A DNA stretch of 64,000 nt from Brachybacterium avium (GCF_002216795.1 NZ_CP022316.1:868001-932000); one strand, 5' to 3'; positions 11,575 through 20,816 are shown, counted from the first letter of the stretch. Notes: a model not told the origin generated them from the sequence alone. A program made the numbers and translations.

Positions 11575-12921
11575 TCAGGCTATCCACTCCGCGCGCCCAG
11601 CACCGTACTGTCCGACGTCCTGCTCCAGGGTTCGGCCGTCCAGGGTGAGCGGCGGCGGGACGGCCTCGAGCACTCCGGCCTCGGACGAGACACGACGTCG
11701 CGGCACCTCGAGTGCCGCCAGGTCCCCCGTCGGCGCCGGCAGATCCAGCAAGGTTCGTGCCGCCCCGAGCAGGTTCGCCCGCACCGTGACCGCACGGCCG
11801 CGGGCGAGCGCTTCGAGGACGTGCGCGGCCAGGAGGTGGCCGGTGGCGTGATCGAGGGCCTGCACCGGAAGCGCACCAGGGTGCTCATCGGTGCCGCAGC
11901 GCACCGCGACCCCCGTGGCGGCCTGCACGATCGAGTCGAAGCCTGCGCGCTGCCCCCACGGGCCGTGCTCGCCCCAGGCGGAGAGCGAGACGATCACGGC
12001 CTGTGGAGCAAGCTGCTCGAGGTCCGTGACCCCGAATCCGAGGCGTTCGAGAGCCCCGGGACGGTAGCCGTCCAGGATCACGTCCGCCTGCCCGGCCAGG
12101 GCGCGCACCCGGTCCGCGTCCTCATGTCGTCGCAGGTCCAGCACCGTCGAGCGCTTACCCATTCCGGTGGAGAGATGCTGGTCGAGGATCTCGGGCCGGT
12201 GCGGCGGATCGATGCGCAGCACGTCGGCGCCCAGGCAGGCAAGGAGCTGCGTGCAGGTCGGCCCGGCGATCACCCGGGTCAGATCCAGCACGCGCACGCC
12301 GACCAGCGGCAGCGGACCGCATTCTGTGTCCCCACCTGCGTGCTCGACGGCGCTCAGCGCCGATCGCTCACCACGATCTTCGACTCGCGACCAGGGCTCC
12401 TCCGCCGTGGCCACCGCGTGCGGATGCCGGCGCCACTGCTCCTCGGTCCGCACAGCGACGGCGATCCCGCCGGCAGTGGAGATCCGCGCCTCGACCTCCG
12501 CCGCGTCGCGCCGTCCGATCTCGCGCTCGAGCCCCGACCGGTCATCCACGCCCAGCACCTCGCGGAGCACTGCGGCGTGGTGGGGGTAGTTCCCGTGCAG
12601 GCGCACCCAGCCGTCACGCGCCGCGACGAACCCGGAGAACTCACCCCACGGCTGCGGGGCGCGCCCATCGATGCGCAGGTGATCGATCGCGGCGAATGAC
12701 GCGGCGACCAGCTCCGGGGTGGTGTCGAGGTCCAGGTCGACCCCCCGCGCGGCAGCGATCTCCGCGGCGGCGTCCCGGGCGCGCTGCACGGAACTCCACG
12801 CCAGCTGTTCGACGTCGAGCGGACCCGTCCACCAACGGCGGGGCCTGACGTGCTCTACCGGGTCGGGCCCCGCGCGATGAGCGTCGTCGGCCCGAGCCCC
12901 TTCACTGCGCGGAGAGCTCAC
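11575..12921 (-). CDS. CaiB/BaiF (class III) CoA-transferase
   Basis: Moves CoA between carboxylic acids; the substrate is not predictable. The C-terminal half has the family signature VRVLDLTRVIAGPTCTQLLA, followed by LGADVLRIDPP, GKRSTVLDL and DVILDGYRPGALERLG. GTG 12921 is preferred over an upstream TTG because it gives a GTGA overlap with the toxin stop and has GGAGAAG upstream. The 448-residue protein has about 220 residues before the signature, which resembles a partial first copy of the fold. Coupling behind a toxin-antitoxin pair is unusual. Confidence 0.85.
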   Translation of the reverse strand: MSSPRSEGARADDAHRAGPDPVEHVRPRRWWTGPLDVEQLAWSSVQRARDAAAEIAAARGVDLDLDTTPELVAASFAAIDHLRIDGRAPQPWGEFSGFVAARDGWVRLHGNYPHHAAVLREVLGVDDRSGLEREIGRRDAAEVEARISTAGGIAVAVRTEEQWRRHPHAVATAEEPWSRVEDRGERSALSAVEHAGGDTECGPLPLVGVRVLDLTRVIAGPTCTQLLACLGADVLRIDPPHRPEILDQHLSTGMGKRSTVLDLRRHEDADRVRALAGQADVILDGYRPGALERLGFGVTDLEQLAPQAVIVSLSAWGEHGPWGQRAGFDSIVQAATGVAVRCGTDEHPGALPVQALDHATGHLLAAHVLEALARGRAVTVRANLLGAARTLLDLPAPTGDLAALEVPRRRVSSEAGVLEAVPPPLTLDGRTLEQDVGQYGAGRAEWIA

Positions 12922-13235
12922 GTCAACTTCTCCACCCGTTGCGCCCAATAGCCGGGAAGTCGCTTCTCGTGGGCGTACGCGACGATCACGATCTCGCCGG
13001 CCATCACGTAATAGATCACCAGATAGGGGAAGCCACGCACCCTCTTCTTCCGTACCACCGGCGGCCGATCCTCGATCCCAAACGGTGGCCAGGCATCGGG
13101 CGCTGCCGCAATGCTGCGCCGTGCGTGGAGAGTGGCGTCGAGCAGTTCCTGGCCGGTGGCCGGATCGTCGTACCAGAGGGCCCCTGCGCGCAGCTCATCG
13201 CGCGCTTCGGGGTGCTCCCGCTGAGTGAACCTCAC
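12918..13235 (-). CDS. RelE/ParE-type toxin
   Basis: A 105-residue protein of the RelE/ParE toxin fold, either an mRNA interferase or a gyrase poison. It starts at GTG 13235, overlapping the antitoxin stop by GTGA. It begins VRFTQREHPEARDEL, with the typical early helix (ALWYDDPATGQELLDA) and a C-terminal beta segment FPYLVIYYVMAGEIVIVAYAH followed by EKRLPGYWAQR. Gene order (antitoxin first) and size fit the family. The branch of the superfamily cannot be settled by eye. Confidence 0.85.
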   Translation of the reverse strand: MRFTQREHPEARDELRAGALWYDDPATGQELLDATLHARRSIAAAPDAWPPFGIEDRPPVVRKKRVRGFPYLVIYYVMAGEIVIVAYAHEKRLPGYWAQRVEKLT

Positions 13236-13483
13236 CGGTGCTTCGAGGCGAGCTCCGCCGAGAGCATCCGGTACGTCTCCTCCGCATCGACCAGCTCCAC
13301 CTCCCCCGCGAGCACGGTGTCGACCCGATGGCCGACCTCCCCGCGCCAAGCAGCCTCGACCTCGACCGTCTCGTGGCGGGAGTCCTGATCCACGCTGAGC
13401 CGGAGCATGCGGGCGGCGGCCAGGCGCTCCTCCGGGGTGAGTGAGTAGCCGGCCTCGACGTACCTCGTCAGCTTGGCGGACAT
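13232..13483 (-). CDS. Antitoxin, addiction-module component family
   Basis: An 83-residue acidic protein matching the addiction-module component family (TIGR02574 / PF09720 type, from memory). It has LTPEERLAAARMLRLSV near the N-terminus and the typical VEAAWRGEVGHRVDTVLAGE with a following VDAEETYRML helix. It starts at ATG 13483 and leads an operon of antitoxin, toxin and CoA-transferase joined by four-base overlaps. It would neutralise the toxin and probably repress the operon, but I see no clear operator upstream. Confidence 0.85.
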   Translation of the reverse strand: MSAKLTRYVEAGYSLTPEERLAAARMLRLSVDQDSRHETVEVEAAWRGEVGHRVDTVLAGEVELVDAEETYRMLSAELASKHR

Positions 13484-13582
13484 ATCTCGATCCTACGACG
13501 GCGCCCCGACGCCTGCCACTGGATCCGCCCGCACCATGCGCCCGGATCGCACCGGTCGTGGCACACGCGGAAGCCCCGCGCA

Positions 13583-13625
13583 CACGACGATGCCCCCGAC
13601 CCGGAGGTCGAGGGCATCGCGTGTA
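13583..13625 (-). terminator. Terminator-like hairpin downstream of rpsI
   Basis: Arms CGATGCCC (13588-13595) and GGGCATCG (13612-13619) extend outward through ACAC/GTGT with one bulge, and inward through GACC/GGTC. The structure begins 37 bases past the rpsI stop at 13662. No strong T tract follows, as is common in high-GC actinobacteria. Confidence 0.65.
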
Positions 13626-13661
13626 CTGCGTGGGCGGTGCGGAGCAGTGCCCCGCAGCCGA

Positions 13662-14171
13662 TCAGCGCTTGGAGTACTGAGGCGCCTTGCGGGCCTTCTT
13701 CAGACCGGCCTTCTTGCGCTCGATGATGCGATCATCGCGGCGCAGGAAGCCTGCCTTCTTGAGGGTCGCGCGGTTGGTCTCCTCGTCGATCTGGTTCAGC
13801 GCGCGGGCCACACCGAGGCGCACGGCCCCGGCCTGACCGGACGGGCCGCCGCCGTGGACGCGGACGATCACGTCGAAGCGGCCCTGGAGATCGAGAGCCG
13901 TGAACGGATCGTTGATCTCCTGCTGGTGCAGCTTGTTCGGGAAGAAGTCCTCGAGGCTGCGGTCGTTCAGGGTCCACTGGCCGGAGCCGGGGACCAGGCG
14001 CACGCGAGCGATCGCGCGCTTGCGACGACCGGTGCCGTAGCCCGGTGCGATCGCGGACTGGCCGGCGCCGACGGCGGCTTCGCCGGTCGACTCGGTGGTG
14101 AAGCTCGAGGGTGCCGACTCTTCGGTCACGTCCTCGAGGACCTCGGTGGTTTCGGGGGTGGTCTCAGTCAC
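13662..14171 (-). CDS. rpsI: 30S ribosomal protein S9
   Basis: Head-domain protein whose C-terminal tail reaches the P-site tRNA. The core begins near [17 protein letters not shown] (about residue 47) and ends in the invariant PQYSKR, with [19 protein letters not shown] in between. The first 45 residues are an acidic Thr/Glu-rich extension, as in other actinobacteria, giving 169 in all. It lies 50 bases after rplM, its usual operon partner. Confidence 0.97.
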   Translation of the reverse strand: MTETTPETTEVLEDVTEESAPSSFTTESTGEAAVGAGQSAIAPGYGTGRRKRAIARVRLVPGSGQWTLNDRSLEDFFPNKLHQQEINDPFTALDLQGRFDVIVRVHGGGPSGQAGAVRLGVARALNQIDEETNRATLKKAGFLRRDDRIIERKKAGLKKARKAPQYSKR

Positions 14172-14221
14172 GGTTCTCCTTGGTTCTTCCGTGCGGCAGG
14201 GCGGAGTGGCGGGGCACCCGC

Positions 14222-14665
14222 TTACTGCGCCACCTGATCGATGGTGAACGGAACGGGCTGCTGAGCGGCGTGCGGGTGCTCGGCGCCCGAGTAGATCTTC
14301 AGCTTCTTGATCTGCTGATCAGCGAGCTTGTTCTTGGGGAGCATGCCGCGGATGGCCTTCTCCACTGCGCGCTCGGGGTTCTTCTCGAGCAGCTCGGAGT
14401 AGGGGGTGCCGCGGAGGCCGCCGGGGTAGCCGGAGTGGCGGTAGGCGAGCTTCGCCTCCCGCTTGTTTCCGGTCAGCGCGACCTTGTCAGCGTTGATGAT
14501 GATCACGAAGTCGCCTGCATCCACATGGGGTGCGAAGACCGGCTTGTGCTTTCCCCGCAGGAGCTGGGCAGCCTGGGAAGCGAGCCGGCCGAGGACGACA
14601 TCGTTTGCGTCAATGACGTACCAGGAACGCTCGACATCGCCGGGCTTCGGGGTGAACGTACGCAC
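14222..14665 (-). CDS. rplM: 50S ribosomal protein L13
   Basis: Early-assembly 50S protein. I chose GTG 14665 ([19 protein letters not shown]) because it gives the standard 147 residues and has AGAAGG about six bases upstream; a longer open frame upstream is leader. Diagnostic segments are [28 protein letters not shown] and the MLPKNKL motif. Confidence 0.96.
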   Translation of the reverse strand: MRTFTPKPGDVERSWYVIDANDVVLGRLASQAAQLLRGKHKPVFAPHVDAGDFVIIINADKVALTGNKREAKLAYRHSGYPGGLRGTPYSELLEKNPERAVEKAIRGMLPKNKLADQQIKKLKIYSGAEHPHAAQQPVPFTIDQVAQ

Positions 14666-14896
14666 TCGTGCCTTCTTCTCTCGTAGTGGTGCCCGGGCGG
14701 CAGGACGCCGACCAGGCACGGTTCGATGGACCGTGGGCACGCTTCCTTCGGGTAAAAGCATGGCCCCTATGGTTGAGCCCGGACCGTTCCGCTCACGACG
14801 CGACGACGGTCCTGGATGTGGGTGAGATCCCCAATCGCGCCGGACCGTGAGGAACGGCAGCGGAGTCGGGCACACATCGAGGCACAACGACCGCTC

Positions 14897-14926
14897 ATGC
14901 TACGGGCCCTGGGAGCGGAGCGTCAA
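14897..14926 (-). promoter_or_regulatory. Candidate sigma-70-type promoter for rplM-rpsI
   Basis: On the minus strand, TTGACG (14921-14926) and TAGCAT (14897-14902) are separated by 18 bases. Transcription would begin near 14890, leaving about 225 bases of leader before the rplM GTG at 14665. The 328-base gap 14666-14993 holds no gene that I can support. Confidence 0.55.
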
Positions 14927-14993
14927 CGCGAAGCGACTGTTCGCGGTGTGATCTGCGCCCGGTCGATGCCCCGTCCCGGCAGACCTGGGGAGT

Positions 14994-15953
14994 TCACTCC
15001 GTCTGCGCCGGGGCGGGTCGCTCCTGCGGCAGCGACCGACGCAGGATGCGGGTGCGCTCGGCCCAGGCGGCGAGCTCCTCGTCCGGCGGATAGGCGACGT
15101 GGTCCAGGGTCAGTCCCTGCGGCGGGCACACCGGCGCGGCGCCGACGCCGTCGCGGGTCGCCGCCTCTCGCGTGCGGGCGGCGAGCACGTGCGCGGGCCA
15201 GGACTCGTCGCGTCGGCCCTCGCCCACCCCGATCAGCGCGCCCACCAGGGAGCGGACCATGTGGTGGCAGAAGGCGTCGGCGACGATCGTCGCGACGATC
15301 AGGCCCTCGTCGGCACGGCCCTCGCCGGGGCGCTCCCAGCGCAGCTCCCGCAGCTCGCGGATCGTGGTCGCCCCGACCCGCGGGCGGCAGAAGGACAGGA
15401 AGTCGTGCTCTCCCAGCAGCGCCCTGCTGGCCCGTGACATCGCGGCGACGTCCAGCGGCCGACGGTGGCGCAGCACGTCCCGGCGCAGCGGGTCGTGCGC
15501 GGCGGGGCCGTCGGAGATCCGGTAGCGGTAGCGACGCCACTGCGCCCCGAAGCGGGCATCGAAGTCCTCCGTGACCTCGCGGGCCACGTGGACGACCACG
15601 TCCCCCGGCAGCACCCCGGCGAGCCGGGTCACCAGTGCCTCGGCGGGGCTGCGGTCCGAGCGTCCGGGGAAGGTGGCGAGCACGGTGTCGGGCAGGTCCA
15701 GATGGCAGACCTGGCCGCGCGCATGCACCCCGGTATCGGTGCGGCCGGCGACCGTGACCCGGGCCGGGACTCGGGCGATCCTGCCCAGCGCCTTCTCCAG
15801 CTCGCCCTGGACGGTGCGCTGACCGGGCTGGGCGGCCCAGCCGTGGAAGTCGGTGCCGTCGTAGGAGAGGTCCAATCGCAGACGGGTCGTGACGCGGTCG
15901 CCGGCAGCGGGAGCCGGAGCGGGCGCGGACACGTGCGGGAGGTCGACGGGCAT
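14994..15953 (-). CDS. truA: tRNA pseudouridine(38-40) synthase
   Basis: Isomerises uridines in the tRNA anticodon arm. It starts at ATG 15953. It has LDLSYDGTDFHGWAAQPGQRTVQG, with the catalytic aspartate in VAGRTDTGVHARGQVCHLDL and the later FCHHMVRSLVGALIGVG. The protein is 319 residues, slightly long because of a proline/alanine-rich N-terminus. In many actinobacteria truA directly follows rplQ; here rplQ is 31 kb away. The coding region lies next to the rplM promoter, so read-through into rplM-rpsI is possible. Confidence 0.95.
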   Translation of the reverse strand: MPVDLPHVSAPAPAPAAGDRVTTRLRLDLSYDGTDFHGWAAQPGQRTVQGELEKALGRIARVPARVTVAGRTDTGVHARGQVCHLDLPDTVLATFPGRSDRSPAEALVTRLAGVLPGDVVVHVAREVTEDFDARFGAQWRRYRYRISDGPAAHDPLRRDVLRHRRPLDVAAMSRASRALLGEHDFLSFCRPRVGATTIRELRELRWERPGEGRADEGLIVATIVADAFCHHMVRSLVGALIGVGEGRRDESWPAHVLAARTREAATRDGVGAAPVCPPQGLTLDHVAYPPDEELAAWAERTRILRRSLPQERPAPAQTE

Positions 15954-16092
15954 GAGAGCGATCGTAACGGCGCGGGAGCAGAACGTCTCGTCGACCGTCG
16001 AGGTGAGCCCGCCCGCCCCTCCCCCGGCGCCGCATCCTCCGCAGTGCGGGCAGGTGCCCGGCGCCGGGGACCTGCTGGGTACGCTGAACCGC

Positions 16093-17394
16093 GTGAAGAT
16101 CCTCGTCATCGGCTCCGGAGGTCGCGAACACGCGATCATCCGGCGCCTCGCCGCAGACCATCCCGCCCCTGAGCTGCACGCCGCACCCGGCAATCCCGGC
16201 ATCGCGCAGCTCGCGACCTGCCACGACACCCCCGTCGGCGATCTGGACGCCCAGGTGCGCCTGGCCCGTGAGCTGCAGCCCGATCTGGTGGTGATCGGCC
16301 CCGAAGCACCACTGGTGGCCGGGGCCGCCGACCGGCTGCGCGAAGCCGGTCTGACGGTGTTCGGCCCGTCGGCCGCCGCCGCGGTGCTCGAGGGCTCGAA
16401 GTCGTGGGCGAAGGAGATCATGGCCGTGGCCGGGGTCCCCACCGCCGCCTCCGTCACCGTCACCGCGCTCGCGCAGCTCGAGGCCGGACTGGACCGGGTC
16501 AACCCCCTGGGCGATGTGCCCTTCGTGGTCAAGGCCGACGGGCTCGCCGCCGGCAAGGGCGTGGTGGTCACCGAGGACCGCGCGGCCGCGATCATCCATG
16601 CCGAGGCGGTGCTGACCGCTGGCGGCCAGGTGGTGCTCGAGGAGTACCTGGACGGCCCCGAGGTCTCCCTGTTCTGTATCAGCGACGGCACCCGCGTGGT
16701 CCCGCTGGCCCCCGCGCAGGACTTCAAGCGCGCGCTGGACGAGGACGAGGGCCCCAACACCGGCGGGATGGGCGCCTACTCCCCCCTCCCCTGGGCGCCG
16801 CCGGGCCTGACCGACGAGGTGCTGGAGAAGGTCGCCCGCCCGACGATCGCGGAGCTCGCCGCCCGCGGCATCCCCTTCGTGGGGGTCCTGTACTGCGGGC
16901 TGGCGCTGACCTCGCGGGGGATGCGAGTGGTGGAGTTCAACGCCCGCTTCGGCGACCCCGAGACGCAGGTGGTCCTGGAGCGGCTCACCTCCCCCTTGGC
17001 CCCGTTGCTGCTGGCCGCCGCCCGCGGCGAGCTCATCGAGGAAGCCGAGCTGACCTGGAGCGATGATGCCGCGGTGACCGTGGTGCTCGCCTGCGCCGGA
17101 TATCCCGCCGCCGTGCGCACCGGCGACCCGATCACCGGGCTCGAGGCCTGCGAGGCTCGCGGCGCGCACGTCATCCACGCCGGCACCGCCGCCGCGGACG
17201 GCGCCCTGGTGAGCGCCGGCGGCCGGGTGCTGTCGGTGGTCGCCACCGGCGCCGACCTCGAGCAGGCCCGCTCCCGGGCGCTCGCGGCGACCGAGGAGAT
17301 CGTCCTCGAGGGCAGCCACCACCGCACCGATATCGCCCGCCGCGCCGCAGCCGCTGCGCACACCGCCCCCGGGGCGTCGGAGGAGACCGCATGA
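16093..17394 (+). CDS. purD: Phosphoribosylamine-glycine ligase (GAR synthetase)
   Basis: Second step of purine synthesis, an ATP-grasp enzyme. GTG 16093 gives the canonical N-terminus KILVIGSGGREHAI and 433 residues. Other landmarks are VVKADGLAAGKGVVV, PNTGGMGAYSP and VEFNARFGDPETQ. The gene is divergent from truA and overlaps purC by ATGA (17391-17394), so the two are coupled. Confidence 0.96.
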   Translation: MKILVIGSGGREHAIIRRLAADHPAPELHAAPGNPGIAQLATCHDTPVGDLDAQVRLARELQPDLVVIGPEAPLVAGAADRLREAGLTVFGPSAAAAVLEGSKSWAKEIMAVAGVPTAASVTVTALAQLEAGLDRVNPLGDVPFVVKADGLAAGKGVVVTEDRAAAIIHAEAVLTAGGQVVLEEYLDGPEVSLFCISDGTRVVPLAPAQDFKRALDEDEGPNTGGMGAYSPLPWAPPGLTDEVLEKVARPTIAELAARGIPFVGVLYCGLALTSRGMRVVEFNARFGDPETQVVLERLTSPLAPLLLAAARGELIEEAELTWSDDAAVTVVLACAGYPAAVRTGDPITGLEACEARGAHVIHAGTAAADGALVSAGGRVLSVVATGADLEQARSRALAATEEIVLEGSHHRTDIARRAAAAAHTAPGASEETA

Positions 17395-18305
17395 GCACCA
17401 GCACCGCACCCCTGATCGAGGCCCCGCAGCTGGAGGGCTGGGACCACATCGTCTCCGGCAAGGTCCGCGAGCTGTACGTCCCCGCCGGGGTGGAGCCCTC
17501 GGCCGCCGAGGAGGTGCTGATGGTCGCCACCGACCGGATCAGCGCCTATGACCACTCCCTCCAGCCCGGCATCCCCGACAAGGGCCGCCTGCTCACCGGG
17601 ATCAGCCTGTTCTGGTTCGAGCAGCTGGCGGAGATCGTCCCCCATCATGTGCTCTCCGGGACCGACGTCCCCGCCGCCGTGGCCGGTCGCGCGGTGCGCT
17701 GCCGCGGCCTGGACATGGTGGAGCTGGAGTGCATCGCCCGCGGCCACCTGACCGGCTCGGGCCTGGCCGACTACCGTGCCGGCGGCTCGGTGGGCGGTCA
17801 CGTGCTGCCCAGCGGGCTGGCCGAGGCCTCCCGCCTGGAGCCCGCGATCTTCACCCCCTCGACGAAGGCCGCACCCGGGGAGCACGACGAGAACATCACC
17901 GTCGCCCAGGCCCGGGAGCTGCTGGGCGAGGATCTCACCGAGCAGCTGGAGTCCCTCACCCTGGCGGTGTTCGAGCGGGCCCGGCGGATCGCCGACGAGC
18001 GGGGCATCATCCTCGCAGACACCAAGCTCGAGTTCGGCCGCTCCCGGATCGACGGCACCCTGATGCTCGGCGACGAGGTGCTCACCCCGGATTCCAGCCG
18101 GTTCTGGTCCGCGGACACCTTCACCCCGGGCCGCACCCCGCCCAGCCTGGACAAGCAGTTCGTGCGGGACTGGCTGACCTCCCCGGCCTCCGGCTGGTCC
18201 AAGGGCTCCACCGACGCACCACCGGCACTGCCGGCCGAGGTGGTCGCCCAGACCCGGCAGCGGTACGTCCAGGCGTACGAGCGCCTCACCGGCCAGGAAT
18301 TCTGA
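17391..18305 (+). CDS. purC: Phosphoribosylaminoimidazole-succinocarboxamide synthase (SAICAR synthetase)
   Basis: Joins aspartate to CAIR in purine synthesis. The 304-residue protein has SGKVRELY, MVATDRISAYD, ECIARGHLTGSG, the substrate segment STKAAPGEHDENI and the metal-binding LADTKLEFG. Length fits the long bacterial form. It is translated with purD. Confidence 0.96.
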   Translation: MSTSTAPLIEAPQLEGWDHIVSGKVRELYVPAGVEPSAAEEVLMVATDRISAYDHSLQPGIPDKGRLLTGISLFWFEQLAEIVPHHVLSGTDVPAAVAGRAVRCRGLDMVELECIARGHLTGSGLADYRAGGSVGGHVLPSGLAEASRLEPAIFTPSTKAAPGEHDENITVAQARELLGEDLTEQLESLTLAVFERARRIADERGIILADTKLEFGRSRIDGTLMLGDEVLTPDSSRFWSADTFTPGRTPPSLDKQFVRDWLTSPASGWSKGSTDAPPALPAEVVAQTRQRYVQAYERLTGQEF

Positions 18306-18317
18306 GCCGGGCCGGAC

Positions 18318-18357
18318 CACCGCCAGGCGGGCGACAGCACCGCCGGGCGGGCGACAG
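18318..18357. repeat. 20-bp direct repeat after purC
   Basis: Two adjacent 20-base copies, 18318-18337 and 18338-18357, beginning CACCGCC and ending GCGACAG, differ at one base. They fill most of the short gap between the convergent purC and ECF transporter genes. No hairpin with a T tract is evident. Confidence 0.7.
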
Positions 18358-18380
18358 GGCCGCCTCACCCGGCGGCCCCC

Positions 18381-20816
18381 TCACACCAGGACCAGCACGG
18401 CGATGACCACCGCCGCGATCCCGCAGGCCAGCAGCGCATCACCGCGACCCAGCGGGACCGGCCGCCAGAGGGTCCGCTCCCCCTCCCCGAGACCCCGTGA
18501 TTCGAGGGCGAAGGCGATCCGTTCGGCGCTGCGCACCGCATCGACCAGCAGTCCGAAGGCGCAGCGCAGCAGGTGACGGGGCCGCAGCCGGGCCACGGCA
18601 CCCGCGGCGGTCAGCGGCAGCCGCACCCGGTGGGCGCGGGTGAGCGTCTCCCACCGGTGCGGCAGATCATCCAGCAGCCGGCGTCCGGCCAGCAGCGCGT
18701 AGGTGAACCGGGCGGGCAGGCGGGCATGCTGCTGCAGGCTCACCATCGTGTTCCGCGGCTCGGTCGCCCACATGACGGTGAGGGCACCGAGCCCGATCAC
18801 CAGCGCCCGCAGCGCCAGCGCCGCGCCCAGCACGATCCCCTCCTCGGTGATCCGGATCGGCAGCTCGGGCCAGGGTTCGTGCCCGGGGCGGCTGACCACA
18901 TTGACCAGAAAGATCCCGCTGGCGAACACCACGAACGGCAACTGGCCGCGCAGCAGGGCCAGCGGTCCGCGGCGGCAGCCGATCATCACGCCGGCGCCGA
19001 GCAGCGCGTACAGCACCAGCAGCGGCACCGGGTCGGTGAGCGCGATGCACACGATGCTCAGGCCGGTCAGCAGGGCCAGCAGCACGGTGGGGTTGCGCCG
19101 GGCGAGCCGGCCCCGGGGGCCCGCCCTCGGGTCGGGCTCCACGGCCGACGGAGGCTTCTCCGCGGCCGGCTGGGGCTCTGCCCCGGCCAGCGGGCACGCG
19201 TCCGCGACCGGCTCTCCTGCGACGAGCCCGGCGCGCTGCAGCAGCGCCGTGTCCTGCAGCAGGTCTGCTGGCGGCATCGGCCCGTTCAGTCGGCCGTCAT
19301 CGATCACGGCCACCGCATCGGCCGCTTCCACCGTGCGCAGGTCATGGGTGGCGATGACCACCCCCTGCCCGGCATCAGCCGCCTCCCGCAGCTGGTTGAG
19401 GACGGTGTGTGCGGCGGCTCGGTCCAGGCCGTAGCCGGGCTCGTCCGCCAGCAGCACCGGCCGCTCGGTCAGCAGCATCGCGCCGAGGGAGAGGCGACGC
19501 TGCTGACCGCCGGAGAGCGCGAAGGGGCTCGCCTCCCGCTGCTCCTCGAGCCCGAGCCGGGTGAGCATCGCCGTGACCTGGGCGGGATCCACCCCGGACG
19601 CCGCGAGCTCACCGGTCACGGTGTCGGCCACGAACTGGGCCTCGGGCCGCTGGAACACCAGGCCCGCCGCAGCGCCCTCGACCTCACCGCGAAGCGGCGG
19701 ATCCAGCCGGGACAGCGCCCCCAGCAGGGTGGATTTGCCGGCACCGTTGCGGCCGACGACGGCGAGCAACTGCCCGGAACGCACGGTGAGGTCGACCCCG
19801 GAGAGGACCGGACGACCCTGATGGCCGAGTTCGGCGCCCCGCACGGTCAGCAGCGGCTCCCTCGCGGGATCCGCCGCAGCATTCGCCGGTGAGTCCGGGG
19901 CGAGGTCCCGGACAGGGCCCGCACAGCGCTCCGGACTCAGCTCCGCCGCGCCCTCCAGCTGCTGCTCGAGCTCGCGCGGCAGCCAGCACCCGGCCTCCCG
20001 CAGCGTGGCGCCGTGACGGGCGAAGACCTCCCCGGTGGGTCCGTCGGCGAGCACCCGACCGGAGGCGTCCAGGGCGATGGTGCGCGGCGGCAGCCCCGCC
20101 ACCCCACGCTCTCCCGCCCAGTCGTCGAGCCGGTGCTCGACCAGCAGCACCGCGACCTCGCCGCCGGCGGCGGCTGCCGTGACGGCCTCACGCACCGCCT
20201 GCACCCCGTCGGCGTCGAGCATCGCGGTCGGTTCATCCAGCAGCAGCAGGCGGGGCCGGCCCACCACGGCCGCGGCGAGCCCTGCCCGCTGCAGCTGCCC
20301 GCCGGACAGCGTCGCGGCGGCGCGCTCGCTCAGGTCATCGATCCCGGCCTCGGCCAGCGCGCGGTGCACGCGCTGGCCGATCTGCGCGGGCGGGACGCAA
20401 CGGCTCTCCAGCGGGAGCGCGACGTCGTCGGCCACCTGCGGCAGGCAGACCCCGTCGGCCGGGTCCTGCCCGAGGAATCCGACGGCCGCGGACGCGGCGA
20501 GGACGCCGCCGGCGATCGGATCGATCTCCCCCACCCGCAGCGTCCCGGTGACCCGGCCCCGCTGATGGGCGGGGATCGCGCCGGCGAGCGCCCGCAGCAG
20601 CGTGGACTTGCCGCAGCCGCTGGGTCCCAGCAGCAGCACCTGCTCCCCCGCGCGCAGGGTCCCGGTCCAGGGGCCGACACCGGCGCCCGAGGGCAGCACC
20701 ACCTCGAGGTCCCTCGCCTCGACGACGAGCTCGGCAGGCGCTGTGGGCTCGGTGGACGCGGCGGCCCCGACCGGGCGCGATGTGTCGTCCCGGACCGTTC
20801 CCGCCTCAGCGGACAC
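18381..20816 (-). CDS. ECF transporter: two ATPases and T component fused in one chain
   Basis: Energising module of an energy-coupling-factor importer, about 811 residues. ATPase 1 has GPSGCGKST (about 64-72), LSGGQLQRAG and LLLLDEPTAMLD. ATPase 2 has GRNGAGKST, LSGGQQRRLSLG and VLLADEPGYGLD. From about residue 580 an EcfT membrane domain follows, with several hydrophobic helices and the coupling-helix ESRGLG. In the related YkoEDC systems YkoD (A-A) and YkoC (T) are separate, so this is a YkoD-YkoC-type fusion. GTG 20816 overlaps the S-component gene by 11 bases; an in-frame GTG at 20852 is the alternative. Confidence 0.9.
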   Translation of the reverse strand: MSAEAGTVRDDTSRPVGAAASTEPTAPAELVVEARDLEVVLPSGAGVGPWTGTLRAGEQVLLLGPSGCGKSTLLRALAGAIPAHQRGRVTGTLRVGEIDPIAGGVLAASAAVGFLGQDPADGVCLPQVADDVALPLESRCVPPAQIGQRVHRALAEAGIDDLSERAAATLSGGQLQRAGLAAAVVGRPRLLLLDEPTAMLDADGVQAVREAVTAAAAGGEVAVLLVEHRLDDWAGERGVAGLPPRTIALDASGRVLADGPTGEVFARHGATLREAGCWLPRELEQQLEGAAELSPERCAGPVRDLAPDSPANAAADPAREPLLTVRGAELGHQGRPVLSGVDLTVRSGQLLAVVGRNGAGKSTLLGALSRLDPPLRGEVEGAAAGLVFQRPEAQFVADTVTGELAASGVDPAQVTAMLTRLGLEEQREASPFALSGGQQRRLSLGAMLLTERPVLLADEPGYGLDRAAAHTVLNQLREAADAGQGVVIATHDLRTVEAADAVAVIDDGRLNGPMPPADLLQDTALLQRAGLVAGEPVADACPLAGAEPQPAAEKPPSAVEPDPRAGPRGRLARRNPTVLLALLTGLSIVCIALTDPVPLLVLYALLGAGVMIGCRRGPLALLRGQLPFVVFASGIFLVNVVSRPGHEPWPELPIRITEEGIVLGAALALRALVIGLGALTVMWATEPRNTMVSLQQHARLPARFTYALLAGRRLLDDLPHRWETLTRAHRVRLPLTAAGAVARLRPRHLLRCAFGLLVDAVRSAERIAFALESRGLGEGERTLWRPVPLGRGDALLACGIAAVVIAVLVLV

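Noticed and set aside
14666-14887. N-terminal extension of L13 from an upstream ATG
   Set aside because: L13 length is strongly conserved at about 147 residues, and the GTG at 14665 has a well-placed ribosome-binding site.
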